DNA from: Talpa occidentalis
Taxonomy: Eukaryota > Chordata > Mammalia > Eulipotyphla > Talpidae
DNA length: 64,000 bases
NCBI RefSeq assembly: GCF_014898055.3
Contig: NW_023601322.1
Coordinates: forward strand, 10,249,312-10,313,311
Reading direction: 5' to 3'
The notes under the pieces were generated by a model, which saw only the letters and a program-made list of their open reading frames with translations, ran no database searches and had not been told where the DNA came from. Below are positions 46,605-58,119 of the stretch, in pieces; position 1 is the first letter of the stretch; each line of letters begins with the position of its first letter. Both the position numbers and the translations under genes were made by a program.

Positions 46605-47435
46605 TGATTATACTAGTTTGAAATCTAGACTAGGCAAATCAATAGAGAGAAAAAAATCGTTAGCTATGTTAGTTTATAATGCAAATACATGTCATTATCA
46701 ATGAAATTTGGCAATAAACATTAAGTTTACTTGGAGTATTTTGACTTTGAGATGCCTGCAAAACACTTGTGCAAAATGTCTTTACAAGTATGAGTCCAAG
46801 ATAATAAAGAAATATTTGGAGTAACTATGAAATCCATTGGTGTTTTTTCTCAGAAATTACTTTTACTCCTATCCTTCTACAATTCTACAGGTAGCAAGAA
46901 TACTTTCATATTCAGCGTCTCCAGTTTTACTTTTTTAATTTCAAAATTAAACTAGTAGCCATTGTTCTGCCTTGAGTTACTAAATAACAATTTAACTTCA
47001 GAGAAAATTTGTATTGTAAGATCTTAGGCATTTTATAGTTCACGCCAAAAATTTGCATGAATGACAGATTGAGGGAAGGGGTGCAAATACCATATCCATT
47101 GAGTCAGAATATACAATATGGCTCTAATATCGCCTGGCCAGGCAATGATGAAAGGAATTGGAGACTATTTAAGCAGCGTTCAGCTCCACTAGGATTTCCT
47201 CAAGACCTCTAGCCCTCATTTTTCTAAATTGGAGCCTTGATGGTGAGAACTGGTGGTGGGTGGGTGAGACAGATTTGTATGACTTTTCTCAGATGAAGCC
47301 AGAGATTTCAGAAAGCCCTGGTCAGAATTCCCACAACATGGTGAGTTAGGCTGCTGGACATGAAGACTACGAGGTCTTACCTAGTTATAATTAGGCCTTA
47401 GAGAGTGATCCGTGAATTTTCTTGGGGCACCAATA
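46605..47435. other. Unassigned sequence
   Basis: No gene or repeat recognised. Confidence 0.45.
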
Positions 47436-47439
47436 AAGG

Positions 47440-47600
47440 TTTTTGGGTCACTGTGTATGATTTAGAGTAAGCGCCTCAGTTTCCTCATCTGTATAATGGA
47501 CAATTAATGTGAGAATAAGTAGAAATCTATAGAAGACCTAGAGTTTAGAATAATACCTTGGTTATTCTTAGTGATTAGTAGGTGGTAAGCAGTGGTAGTA
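47440..47600 (+). mobile_element. MIR element
   Basis: 'GCGCCTCAGTTTCCTCATCT', then 'GTATAATGGACAATTAATGT', is the MIR core on the plus strand. Weaker matches continue to about 47580. A TGG/TAG-rich patch follows at 47580-47612. Confidence 0.6.
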
Positions 47601-47604
47601 GTAG

Positions 47605-50040
47605 TAAGAGTGGGGAAAAAGTGGGCTGGAATTACCCTAATGCCACCTGATTCTGGACATTGAAATATCTCGATAGGGGAGATTGTAGGAATGAGTATAA
47701 TTTAACACCAAATATGAGTATCAATTATAAATACCTGTGCATATTTTTGTGGGGTGTGTTTGTTTATGTGTGTGCATACCTATAGTCCATTTCAGAGCAA
47801 ATGTAACTCTTTTCTAATACTTTTTTATACAAAGACCTTAGTTACAGAGTCCATTTAATTCTGTTTAAATAAACACATGTGAAATGAGTCTACACCTCTG
47901 ATATCACAGGCAGTTGGGTAGACCCCATTGCAACATCTTGTTCCACTAATTCCAGAAAGCACAAAAGAAGACATGACTTGACTATTTAATTGAGCTACCA
48001 ATTGACTGGAGAATAATGCTGACTTACTGTGTTTATTTAATCTAGTCCCTCCTTAGAGTAGAGTCTGCATATTGCTTCCTGGTATGTATTAAAGAGTCCC
48101 TATGGATAATTATTTATTGCTATTAAATATCTGTTAAAACATATCACAAAAAATCTCTTAGTCTACAGCATTTTCTTGAAAAGAAAAACGAAGTGTACAT
48201 TTAGTCTGAAAGGTCAATTTAGGGGATTTAAATACTCAAAGGTACACATATCAGAGAGTAAAAAGTGGTTTATGATCTAGAATTCCCTATTCTGCTTTTT
48301 TCAAATATCTTATATTAATGTTGATCATTTTCATGCATTTCTCAAAATATGAAAACTCAATTTCTAGAATGCCTCTAGCCTAATATTCATCTTACACCTT
48401 AGCAATTTGTTGCATTTTGGGATGGGAATTGAGGCATACTGTTTAGGAGTTAAGATCAAGGTTCAGCTTCATGGCCATCTCCATAGGAAGGCGTCACTCA
48501 CCATTGTGCAAAGAGGAAGCCCAAGGGACTTTCAAGAGGAAAACTGTCCATGAGTATTGCATAGCATAGAATGTGGATGCCATGTTAATGACAACAGCCA
48601 GATGGCTGTTGAAGAATAGGAATACCTAATTGTGGAGCAGTGGGATATTTGCATGAAAAAGAGCTATGTGAGATCTGACTAGCAAGAGGGTGAGTATGGA
48701 CTTTCCTTGGCGGCACTGGGACAGAAACTATGGCCAAAATCTGAAGATCTTAAAAATAAAGAGCTTTGGCTTCAAAAAAGTACTTGGTATGTTTTGTCTA
48801 TTAGACTTTGGTGACATGCGGGGAGGGATTGTTAACTTTATTTATAACTTTTCTATGCTTTGGAAATGGAGAATAGGAGAGGAAGTCATTTTTGCTCACC
48901 ACACTCCCCACCATGGCCTATTGCTCCCTGACTTGGCCTCTGTAACATATTACCATTAATCTCCTGCCTCCCTGGGTGTTTGAGTTGCAGCCTGTGTGCC
49001 TATTGGTTGCAGGGAATATAGTGAGAACAGGTGAGATCTTCTTAGCTATTGGCTTGCAAAGCTGTCAGTTCTCTTGGTAGATTTGATTTAGATTTACTGG
49101 TTACTCATTCCTGTGGCCGCCGATTGAGAAGCTCTGCATGGGAGAGACTATACTATATGAACAATATGGTTGTAGATTCAGATGATTTGGTGTTATGTAG
49201 TACAAAATAAAAGTGAAACAAAACTACACAGAACTCCTCGATACACTAGATAACAAACTAGTTGCAGATCTCTGTATTTGCCAAGTGAGAGAGAGGAACT
49301 AACTAATGTACTGCCCTAAAAGAACCATAATATACACAGAGGTGTGTTATGCTCATAAATGAGAGAGAAGCCATTTGCAAAAGTAAAATGTTATCAGTAC
49401 ACCACTGGTAGGAGAGAAGGAGAATAATACAGACCCCTGTCTGCACCTGGCCTGTGACTGCGTGACATCTCCTGTAAACGGATGTTATCCATCTATTTAA
49501 TGGGCCTGTGTAAAAGTCAATTGCTGTTTCAGGTAATGCTGGATGAGTAAAATAAAAAGGAATGAACTGCCCCTTACTTAGTGACTTGCCACTTCTGATC
49601 CCTTCCCCATAATTCTAGGAATTTCCCTGGTTCTTTTGGGTTCTAGAAACAAGAAAGTTTTAGGTGGCTTGTAAACACAAATGTTTCCTTATTCCTGGCC
49701 ACAGTAAGGAAGCAGTGGGGAGAGCCAAGGAAAACAGGGAAAGAATGTACATGTTTTCCACATCTCACAGTTCTTAGGAGTCAGTAAAACCATGGGAATT
49801 AATTATAGAGTTTTGGGACTGTACTTTTATTTGATGCATTTCCTAACTTAAAAACTTAACAAAAATATTCTATAAAATTAGGAAAAGAAGAAAATAAAAA
49901 TTTCCCCAATCCTGTGAACTCTCTATTTTGGGACCCATCATTCAATTTTCTTTGTGTGTGAGTGTATGTTTACAGTGGGCCATATGCTGTATCTTGTTAT
50001 CCTGTTTGATAAACTGATTTTTTTTGCACCACCTTCATTA
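47605..50040. other. Unassigned sequence
   Basis: No gene evidence. The 89-codon frame at 48690-48959 has no domain and lacks neighbours that would support it. Confidence 0.45.
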
Positions 50041-50044
50041 ATTT

Positions 50045-50180
50045 ATCTTTAAAAATAGTTTATTTTTTTAGAATAGTTACAGGCTTACAGTGAAGTTGAG
50101 TATGACCCTCATTGGAGTCCTGCCAGGGCTCATACTTTAAGTAATACATATTCAAATTTAACCAGCATCACCTGAAACAG
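50045..50180 (-). mobile_element. Antisense old L1M 3'UTR fragment
   Basis: 'AGTTTATTTTTTTAGAATAG', 'TTACAGGCTTACAGTGAAGT' and 'TGAGTATGA' resemble the common antisense L1M 3'UTR wording 'GCAGTTTTAGGTTCACAGCAAAATTGAG'. Confidence 0.5.
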
Positions 50181-50184
50181 GCCT

Positions 50185-51785
50185 CCCATTTTAGACCAAT
50201 TTATCCTTCCCTCAAACAATGTCTTCAAAAATACTCTGCTCAACTCCATGTCTCCATTTTCTTTGAAATAAACACAATGTATTAATCACGGTCCTCTGTT
50301 GTACCGAATACCACCTGGAGCTGTCACTCACCCTGCAGCAACTGAAAATATTTGAGAGCCTTCTCTTGTGTTTTTTCCCTTCCCCCAACAATTTCATACA
50401 TAATCCATGGATAATTCTACTATACTTTTTTATGACTGAATGTATCCCTGATCAGGAAGTAGCAATCACAGAATAATAAGTGTAATCACATCAAGGAGGG
50501 CTTTGTTGTTCTGTGTGTGGAGCATGCCTATTGAAACCCGCACCTGCTCCAAATCAGGAAATGCTTTCAGGTTGTCAAATATCAATTGTCAATGACTGCC
50601 AATGGGACCGTACTGTAAACAGAGTTAATGTGTTTCCTGGAAAAGTTTTCTGCATTGGCTTGTCCATAGTTATCCTTAATTGTTTTATGGAGGAAATATA
50701 GACCCTATCAAAGAAATAGGAAAACAATTAAAATACTTCATGTGCATCTTTTGCTTCATTCCCAGTTAAAAAAAACAATTATTCTTTTGCTATGGCTGTT
50801 TAAAGGAACAATGGAAAGACATTTTTTGTCTTTCTGAATTAATCCCAATATGCTGAGACTGTTGCACTTTGGAAATCTGAGCCAACCTGGAAGATTTAAC
50901 CCAGAGTGCGTGAGGGCTGACTCCATAGTTTCCGGTTGGCATTGCTGGAAAGTCTTAAATCATGTAATTCAAGGTTATCCCGCAAGCTTAATTTATTGTT
51001 CTACAATGAAATTCCTATCTTTCATGTGAAAATATAAGACCTACCTCCTAGGAAAACTTGATAAAATAATTTCTCATTCCACCCAAAGAAGACTATAAAA
51101 GTGTTTTTCAATATGTCTGTACATCCCATTTAATCAGTAATCTAGGGGACATTAGCTGTTAATTCCAAAACATAGAACTATATCATCAATCTCATTCACC
51201 TGAAATATATGAACCTTTGCTATCAGTTAAGAAGTCAGCCACTTGAGAATGGCTGATTACCAGACAAGCAAGTTGGTGAATGAGGCAAAGTTACAGGAAT
51301 TTCAGAGAAAAGACCTGCTTGCTGCCAATTTCTTTTCAGACTCTGAACCTTTCCCCTCTGTGCCTGCTCAGTTTTCTTCACGAAAGCTGTTATTCAGATT
51401 GATGGGGACTCTCCATAGAGGAGAGGCACAGGGGGTGAAGAGCTGAGCAAGATCAGGGTTGATGATAAGCAATCAGAAATCCTGCATAATTAAATGCTGC
51501 TTTGCTGGCTTCAGCTGAGAGCATTTAAAATGATTTTAATGGGCATTAGAGGACCTTGATGAGATCTTAGCTGGCTGTGACATTATCCTTAAAGGAAGTC
51601 GTCTGTGATGTCTATGGAAATACCATTTCAGAGATCAGGCCATTTTTATTAGAAGTGAGTTTGAATGTTCTCTTAGAGGACGAATTGGAGTACTAGGACA
51701 TGGGATTGCATCTTTCTCACAATGACCACAGGTAGTTTTCAGTTTTCTAGGCTGCTTTTCTGAGTTTAAGGGACACAAGTCAGCT
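50185..51785. other. Unassigned, probably unique sequence
   Basis: No gene seen. 50820-51010 and 51470-51620 look less decayed and are candidates for conserved non-coding sequence (see findings). Confidence 0.45.
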
Positions 51786-51789
51786 TTTA

Positions 51790-51890
51790 TGAGTTGTACA
51801 ATAATTCAACAATCATATATTGACTGCTTATGACTCAGTCATTGTTCTAAGGCTTATAGGGTCTAAAAAAATAGAAATATTACTACCTGC
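51790..51890 (-). mobile_element. Possible L2 3' end, antisense
   Basis: 'AATTCAACAATCATATATTG', then 'ACTGCTTATGACTCAGTCAT' and 'TGTTCTAAGG', resembles the antisense L2 end. Confidence 0.4.
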
Positions 51891-52499
51891 AAATATACTG
51901 TCCCCTGTTAGTAATAAGCAGGCACCAGTAAAGTCTATGATTTGAAAAACATCTTTCTTGATTCTTTTATTACAAAAATATACGCTCCCCTTTAAAATAT
52001 CTGCTATAAAATTATGTGTTTGGATATCTTTACTGATAACTACTAAATTAGGATGAATAAATCTTACAAAACAGGAGTGTCAAAAGTCCTGATATTTTAT
52101 TATATATGTATGTGTAATATATACTTATCTAAGATCAGTGGGATAGAAATATACCTATAAGCCTGAACTTTGCTATTTTAAAAACATCTTTATCAGATAA
52201 TATATGCACATTTATCTCATTTTTTTAAATAATAGCTGTATAGTGCTTCACTTTATGGTTATCTCTTGTTGCATTAGAACATTCTAATTTTCAATATTTA
52301 TATCACTACATATGGGATGATTTCTGTGGAATATAAAGGGTTACTGGATGTAACTGTGTTAGATTTAGAGAGACTGTCTAAGTACTCAACAAAATGTCAT
52401 GCCATCTTGTACTTCCCCCAATTTCATTTAAAAATACCTATTTCCCCCACTAGAATGTGGATCCATGCAAGGCAGAGCCTTATCTGCATATTTCCCCAC

Positions 52500-53010
52500 T
52501 AGTTTTGGTCATGTCTCTTGATTACTTAAATCCCTTCTGCTGCTTCTCACTGCCCTACATCAGCTCTTCCCTTTTCTTGTTTCCAGCTCCTCCATGCTGA
52601 TCCCTTCTTTCCCGCTGCATTTCAGCTGCATGGATCTTCTTTTCTGTTTCCAAACAAATTTACTCTTCCTAACCTCACACTCTTGTTCGTAGTGTGGATT
52701 TTGCTTGAAAGCACGTTTCCCTCATCTTTTACCGCACTAATTTCCACTTATATTTTAGTGTCCAGATCAAGTGTTAATTTTTTAAAGGAAATTTCTTCCA
52801 TATGACTAAGTTGGTTCTGATAATTTTCACTGTGTAGTAGCACAATATCTCCTTTCTAGCATTTTTCGCTGTATTTTCACTGTTACTATTATTTTTTATA
52901 CTGTCTGTCTTCTAGGCTTGCTTGTAAACTCCCTGAGTAGATGAATCCCTGTGATAGCAAAATATGGAAGAGAGTAAGCTCTGAATAAATCATTATTGAG
53001 TAGAATAACT
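52500..53010 (+). mobile_element. L2 3' region
   Basis: The order fits the L2 C-terminus and 3'UTR: a pyrimidine-rich 'CTGCTTCTCACTGCCCTACA', 'TAGTGTCCAGATCAAGTGTT', 'GGAAATTTCTTCCATATGAC', 'GTATTTTCACTGTTACTATT', 'GCTTGTAAACTCCCTGAGTA' and an 'AGTAAGCTCTGAATAAATCA' end. Confidence 0.6.
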
Positions 53011-53534
53011 TACGTTTTTCACCTCTCTTCCCAGTATTAAATATTATATTTTTAAATGCACACCAACTTGAAATAAAGGAAAACTTCTTTGCAATTTGAT
53101 TTTCCTTTCTATAATTACTGGGAAATCTGTTTCACATATTATTATATTCAATTTCTTTGGTGAACCCCACATTCTTATTCTTTGCCCATCTTTCTCTTAG
53201 GATAAAGAACAGTATTTTTTCTTCATGATAGATGAAAATATGAAGCCTATCCAGCTTGGACTATTGCTGCCTCCCACAGTAATTCAGGTAGGAGACATAC
53301 CTTCGCATTCATACTACTACCACAAAAATTACAAACTGCTTCTAGTAGTGCTTGATGGCGTCCCAAAAACAATGCTTCAAATTTTACTCTCTAGTCTTCT
53401 CCCTACTACTCATGAACAAGTCTTTGTCTTCGTCATAACAATATTTAATATCTGAAATGATCATGGTTATTGATTTATTTGTTGGTTATTTGTGTATTCC
53501 CTCCTTCCCGGTCACTGCTGCCCATCCCAGATTC

Positions 53535-53650
53535 AGTAAGAAAGAATTGTTTGAAGACAGAGATTCTATCTTTCTCATTCACTGGCATGGCCATTTGCAA
53601 CAGTATCTGGGACATAGTAGGTGCTCAATAATTATCCATTGACTATTGAG
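53535..53650 (+). mobile_element. L2 3' end
   Basis: 'CTATCTTTCTCATTCACTGG', then 'CAGTATCTGGGACATAGTAG' and 'GTGCTCAATAATTATCCATT', is close to the L2 3' terminus. Confidence 0.6.
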
Positions 53651-53949
53651 TGGCAGGTGTCTCTATAGAACATCCCAAGTTGCATCATGATTTAAGGAAA
53701 GCCCAATGTCTTTTCCAGTATGGACTGTTTGGATTCAAAGCTGGCCTCTTTGGTCATCTCTTACTATTGTGAATCTAACATCAGGAAATTTCTCAGTTTT
53801 TCTAGCAGACAGCCCAGCAGTTACCAGCCCCAGGGAAAAACAGGGGTTCAGCAGAGTGAGGATAGCATGGCCTCTTAGGGTCTAGGTCAAACCATAGAAT
53901 TAGACATGGCTCCTCCCATGCCAGCTGTCTAGCTTGGACAATGTATTCA

Positions 53950-54115
53950 AAACCCTAATATCTACTTTTCCTCCACTGCCTGACTTTCCTCAACTGAACT
54001 GGTAAGAATGCCTGCCTCGTATACTTAGTGTGAGGATTAATAGAGGTAATATATGTAAAGCACTTAGAGAAGCGCCTGGCACATACTAAGTGTTTGATAG
54101 ATGTTGTTATTATTA
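53950..54115 (+). mobile_element. MIR element
   Basis: 'TGTGAGGATTAATAGAGGTA', 'ATATATGTAAAGCACTTAGA' and 'GCGCCTGGCACATACTAAGT', followed by GTTGTTATTATTA, is the 3' half of MIR in order. Confidence 0.72.
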
Positions 54116-54289
54116 CATTAGTCTGGACTCCTAGCTAGAGTTATGTGTCTGTCTCCCTCTCTTGAGGTTAACAAGGAATCTGCATATATATAGGTGGTGG
54201 CTGAGGTAAATAGGGCTTGTTTGCAAATGACTGCCCAGGAATTAATTTTTCTTAAGTCTTTTTCTGTAAAATGCCAGATGTTTTAATTC

Positions 54290-54470
54290 TGATTTCTCCC
54301 CCCACCTACAAATGCCTGTGATGAGAATAGGTATTATCCTATTTCATAGAAAAGTCTGAGGCATAGAAAGGTTAAATGATTTGCTCAAGGACATAACAAA
54401 TGAATGGTGACTGGGAGAGAGGAATTATATGGCTTCTAGTCCACGGCCCCAGACCAGGCTCATTCTATTT
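54290..54470 (-). mobile_element. MIR element, antisense
   Basis: 'GGTATTATCCTATTTCATAG', 'AAAAGTCTGAGGCATAGAAA', 'GGTTAAATGATTTGCTCAAG', 'GACATAACAAATGAATGGTG' and 'ACTGGGAG' match the antisense MIR core. Confidence 0.72.
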
Positions 54471-54474
54471 AGAT

Positions 54475-55005
54475 GTTATGTTCATACTTAATATTATAAA
54501 TCCAAACGACCTGGACTCATCTCACATTTCCTCTATCATAGCAAGCAGTATGCAGATGGCAAACATAAAAAGAAGGTTACAAGTCAAATGTAGTATCGTG
54601 GACAGAAAGCCTATAAAATTGAAACATGATCCTTTCTATTATGCCACTTTTATTTGAGGCCTATTCTTTCTCTTTACTCACATGAAAAGGCTATTTATTT
54701 GGTTTGTGAGGAAGGCATAACCTAGTTTGAAATTATTTCTGTCAATTGCAAAATAAAGTTATCAACTATATAAAATAAAACAAGATCACCCTGGCAACTT
54801 CAAAAATAACAAAGTATGCTATTGTAAAAGGTAAATTTTTACACTAGCAGCAATTTATAATAACACATTAAATCCATATTTATTGCATGAAAAAATAAAT
54901 CGGAGCACATTTGTACCCACTATTTTATTACCACCCACTATATTAGAGGAGAGGGCCGTAATACCAAATGGAAATATACAAATAGAGAACTATTTCCTAG
55001 CGCTG
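54475..55005. other. Unassigned sequence
   Basis: AT-rich. The 85-codon frame at 54400-54657 begins inside the MIR and is not credible as a gene. Confidence 0.45.
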
Positions 55006-55007
55006 TT

Positions 55008-55390
55008 TTAATGACTGAGACTAAGGTAAGCTGCTTTTGTTAAAATTGCATCCCAGTATTTCATGAATTGGAACTTGGAATAGAGGCTTAGAGTAAAAAA
55101 GCACTGTAGGGTTGATCCAGCGTATGGAGTGGAATTAATTCCAACAGCAGCGGGAAAGGCAATGCCCCCAGGATCCATGAATGGCAGCGAGGCCCTGCGG
55201 ATGAGCAAAGGCAGCAGTGGGTTGACCCAGAGGAAGAGAATAGCCTGTTGCAGCACCACCTTGAGAGATCCTAAGGCCAGCGTGGGGGGCCTGGAGGGCA
55301 GGCAGAGACCTCGGGGAAAGCGCGCAGGCCAGGGGCCCTGGGGTAGACCTAAGAGGGCCCAGATGGCGGCCTCAAGGGCTGGGAAATGTA
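55008..55390 (-). other. GC-rich patch with a minus-strand open frame; origin unknown
   Basis: About 55110-55390 is GC-rich with several CpGs in otherwise AT-rich DNA. On the minus strand one frame stays open from just below an in-frame stop at 55437-55439 down to 55008, about 142 codons. The predicted residues include 'LEAAIWALLGLPQGPW', 'VVLQQAILFLWVNPLLPLLI' and 'MDPGGIAFPAAVGINSTPY'. There is no good ATG near the left end of the protein; the shorter frame begins with GTG at 55257-55259. I do not recognise the protein. A plus-strand frame (55129-55410) is also open, which argues that composition plays a part. It could be a retrocopy fragment, an exon or an unknown GC-rich repeat. Confidence 0.3.
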
Positions 55391-55684
55391 CAGGAGATGG
55401 ACTCTCCTGACCTATTCTGAAGTCATACTCTTCTCTCTATTGTGGAAGGGAATATTGGGAGGGGAAAATACCAAATGGAAAAAAATAATCAGGTCCAACT
55501 TGTAACATAACAGACCCCAGGCTAGTGAAACCTTGGATCATTTGGGTTCATATAATGATTTTTTGAGGTAAAACCCACACTGCTGCTTTTAATGAAAATA
55601 AACCCACAAGATCCTGGGACATCCTGCAGACCTATTTCATGGCAAATGCTTAAAAGCCTCATGCAACTTGTAGAGAAGTCTTGC

Positions 55685-55790
55685 TAGGAAACATGATTAT
55701 GCCCATGAGAGAGGTGAGGAAACCGAGTTCCAAAAACGTTCTATTAATTCTCAAAGGTCACCAGCAGAAAGGTCAAGACTGCAGCGTATC
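55685..55790 (-). mobile_element. Possible MIR, antisense
   Basis: 'GATTATGCCCATGAGAGAGG', then 'TGAGGAAACCGAG' and 'CTCAAAGGTCACCAGCAG', resembles the antisense MIR core. Confidence 0.42.
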
Positions 55791-55794
55791 CATG

Positions 55795-56875
55795 AACTTC
55801 CCACCTGCCCCTAACGTCGGTGGCTGAGGAGCCTCCCGTGTCTCGGGAGTTTACAATCTAGGTGTGATTACAGCAGTCCCACCCATCTGAGAAGACATTT
55901 CCTGGAACACAGACTGTTGAAATGTCTTAAATATGTTTTTAGTGAGCGCACAAACATGCCTTTGCTTCTACCTTTCTTCCTTCCAGGGTTGGAAATTACT
56001 TGGCAAACTCTACCCACCACACAGGAGGGAGCTGCCAGTTAGGGGACTTAGAATGGCAAGTAAAATAAGACCAAATTCACTTTGACTTAAACAGAAAACA
56101 GACTTGTTTGTTCAGCCGATGGAATCTGGGTAGGTCTGCAGCTTCAGGAACAGGTTGATTCAGAGACTTCAGTGATGTCACCAGAGCCCAGGTCCTCCTT
56201 CCTGCACATTTTGCAGCTGTCTTCCCATGTACACCATGGGCAGTGGGTGGCCTTGTGAGAACACCTCCTTACACTTAGGAGAGGACAGAGGCTCTTTGAC
56301 CCTCGTCAAAGACGCACTGAATGTGGTTGAGCATTGATTTGGGCAACCCAAATCATCCAGAAGCTGGGGGGAGGGGGTCTCCACTGAGCTGTGAGCAATA
56401 GAGTGGAAGAGTGTGGGGCACCCGTAGGAGGAAACTAGGGTTGCTTATTAGGACTATGAACACTGGGTGAGAGGCAGCAACATTTCAAACATCCCTATAG
56501 GGAGGTAAAGTCTCAGGAGTGGTACAATGAAAATCTCAACTGCAAAGTTAGCTCCCAGGGTTTCACAAGGGTGCTGTGTGCATATCTCTAATGCCCACTA
56601 AAGGCTCGATGGGACGAGTTTAATTTATATTTGTGATGAATAGAAGGCATCAATTAATTATTCAACATTTTTACTTAGGGAATAATGTAAAATTTGAACA
56701 TGATGAATAAACCTAAGAGCCTGACAAGATTACAATAAAAATAGAGATCTCCTCCCTCATCAGCACTCTGTTCTCTAAATCTTTATCCCTCTTCTCCAAG
56801 GTAACCTTATAATAGATTTCCTATGCAATACCATAAGTAAAATGCATTTATTGACATGTGGTTTTGCCCTTCAAA
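55795..56875. other. Unassigned sequence
   Basis: Moderate GC. The minus-strand frame at 56178-56384 shows no domain. Nothing else recognised. Confidence 0.45.
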
Positions 56876-56879
56876 TTTC

Positions 56880-57690
56880 TATAATACAAAAAGGAGAAAC
56901 ATTTCCCAACTCATTCAGGAAGGCAAGTATAATCAAATCCTAAAACAGAAAAAAAGATATAAAAAGGAAAAGCCTACATGTATTTCTATAGAGTGTCAAA
57001 AATCTTAAAGAAACTTGCAAATTGAATGCAAATATGTATCAAAGAAGAAAATATACCACGAATAAGTGATTTTATCCCAGGTACACAGAAACAGTTTCTA
57101 TTAGAAAAGTAATCACTTTTATTCAAAACATTAACAAATTAAAAGAAAAAATAATCATCTTATTAAATGGAAAGACCAGTTAATGAGAAATCAAAAGAAA
57201 CTTCCCAAACTTGATAAATACTATTTATAATAAACAAGAGCAAACATCAGTGTAAATTGATGAATGTCAAAAGTATTACCTTTAAAATCAGGAATGACAC
57301 AAATTGTTCCCATTACTCCTTTTGATGGCAACCTAGACAGTGTAATGAGACAAGAAAATGAAATTAGAGGAATAAAGAGTAAAATGGAGGAAATTAAGAC
57401 ATTATTACTTACAAATGGTAAGATTGGTTTCATAAAGAGATTCTACAAATTGTTAGAAATTATAGAAAAAATTTCCCCAAGAGGATTAGCTACAATATCA
57501 AATTAAAAAGTCAGCTGAATTTCTATTTACTAGCAACAAAGTACTTTGAAACAATTAAAGGGAAGATATTTATAAAAGCATCAGAGAATATGAAATACTC
57601 TCAGAATAAATATAACAAAGTCTGTGCAAGAAATCTAGAGGAAAGTTATAAAAAATACTTTAAACACAAAAAGTTTTAGAGAGCTATTAT
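56880..57690 (+). mobile_element. Old L1M ORF2 reverse-transcriptase relic
   Basis: The order matches L1 ORF2 upstream of and into the palm: 'TTCCCAACTCATTCAGGAAG', 'AGTGATTTTATCCCAGGTAC', 'AATAATCATCTTATTAAATG', 'AAACTTCCCAAACTTGATAA', 'CTTTAAAATCAGGAATGACA' and 'AATGAGACAAGAAAATGAAA'. It overlaps the part of ORF2 present in the recent L1 from 22931. The 80-codon frame at 57264-57506 is a remnant of this ORF and not a host gene. Confidence 0.72.
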
Positions 57691-57699
57691 GAGCATGCA

Positions 57700-58115
57700 T
57701 AGGAACACTGGATTTGTAAATAAATTCTTACATTATAATAGAAATTACACTGACAATAAATTCCTAATTAAAACCTAAATAGTTTAGTAACTTAATAACA
57801 TACCAAATTTCCAAAAATGGAATTTTATATAAGTCAAAACTGATGAATTATGGCTGACAACAATATGAATGACCATAAACTATATAATATTAAAAGAAAA
57901 AGTTAAATTCTAAAGATTTTCACTTGTTCTTAAGAAACTAAAAATTACATAGCTAATTAACTGAATAAAATGCGCCATGTGTGGTCTAGACAATGAAAGT
58001 AGTTCATGAACCATTGATTAATGTAAGTATCTACCTACCTGAGAATCACATTAGACAAACAAAAGACTTTTAAAGTCACACACCTTTATTTTATGCAGTG
58101 TGTTATATATCTGAA
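57700..58115. other. Unassigned AT-rich gap between two opposed L1 relics
   Basis: No landmark seen. It may be further decayed L1 sequence. Confidence 0.4.
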
Positions 58116-58119
58116 AATG

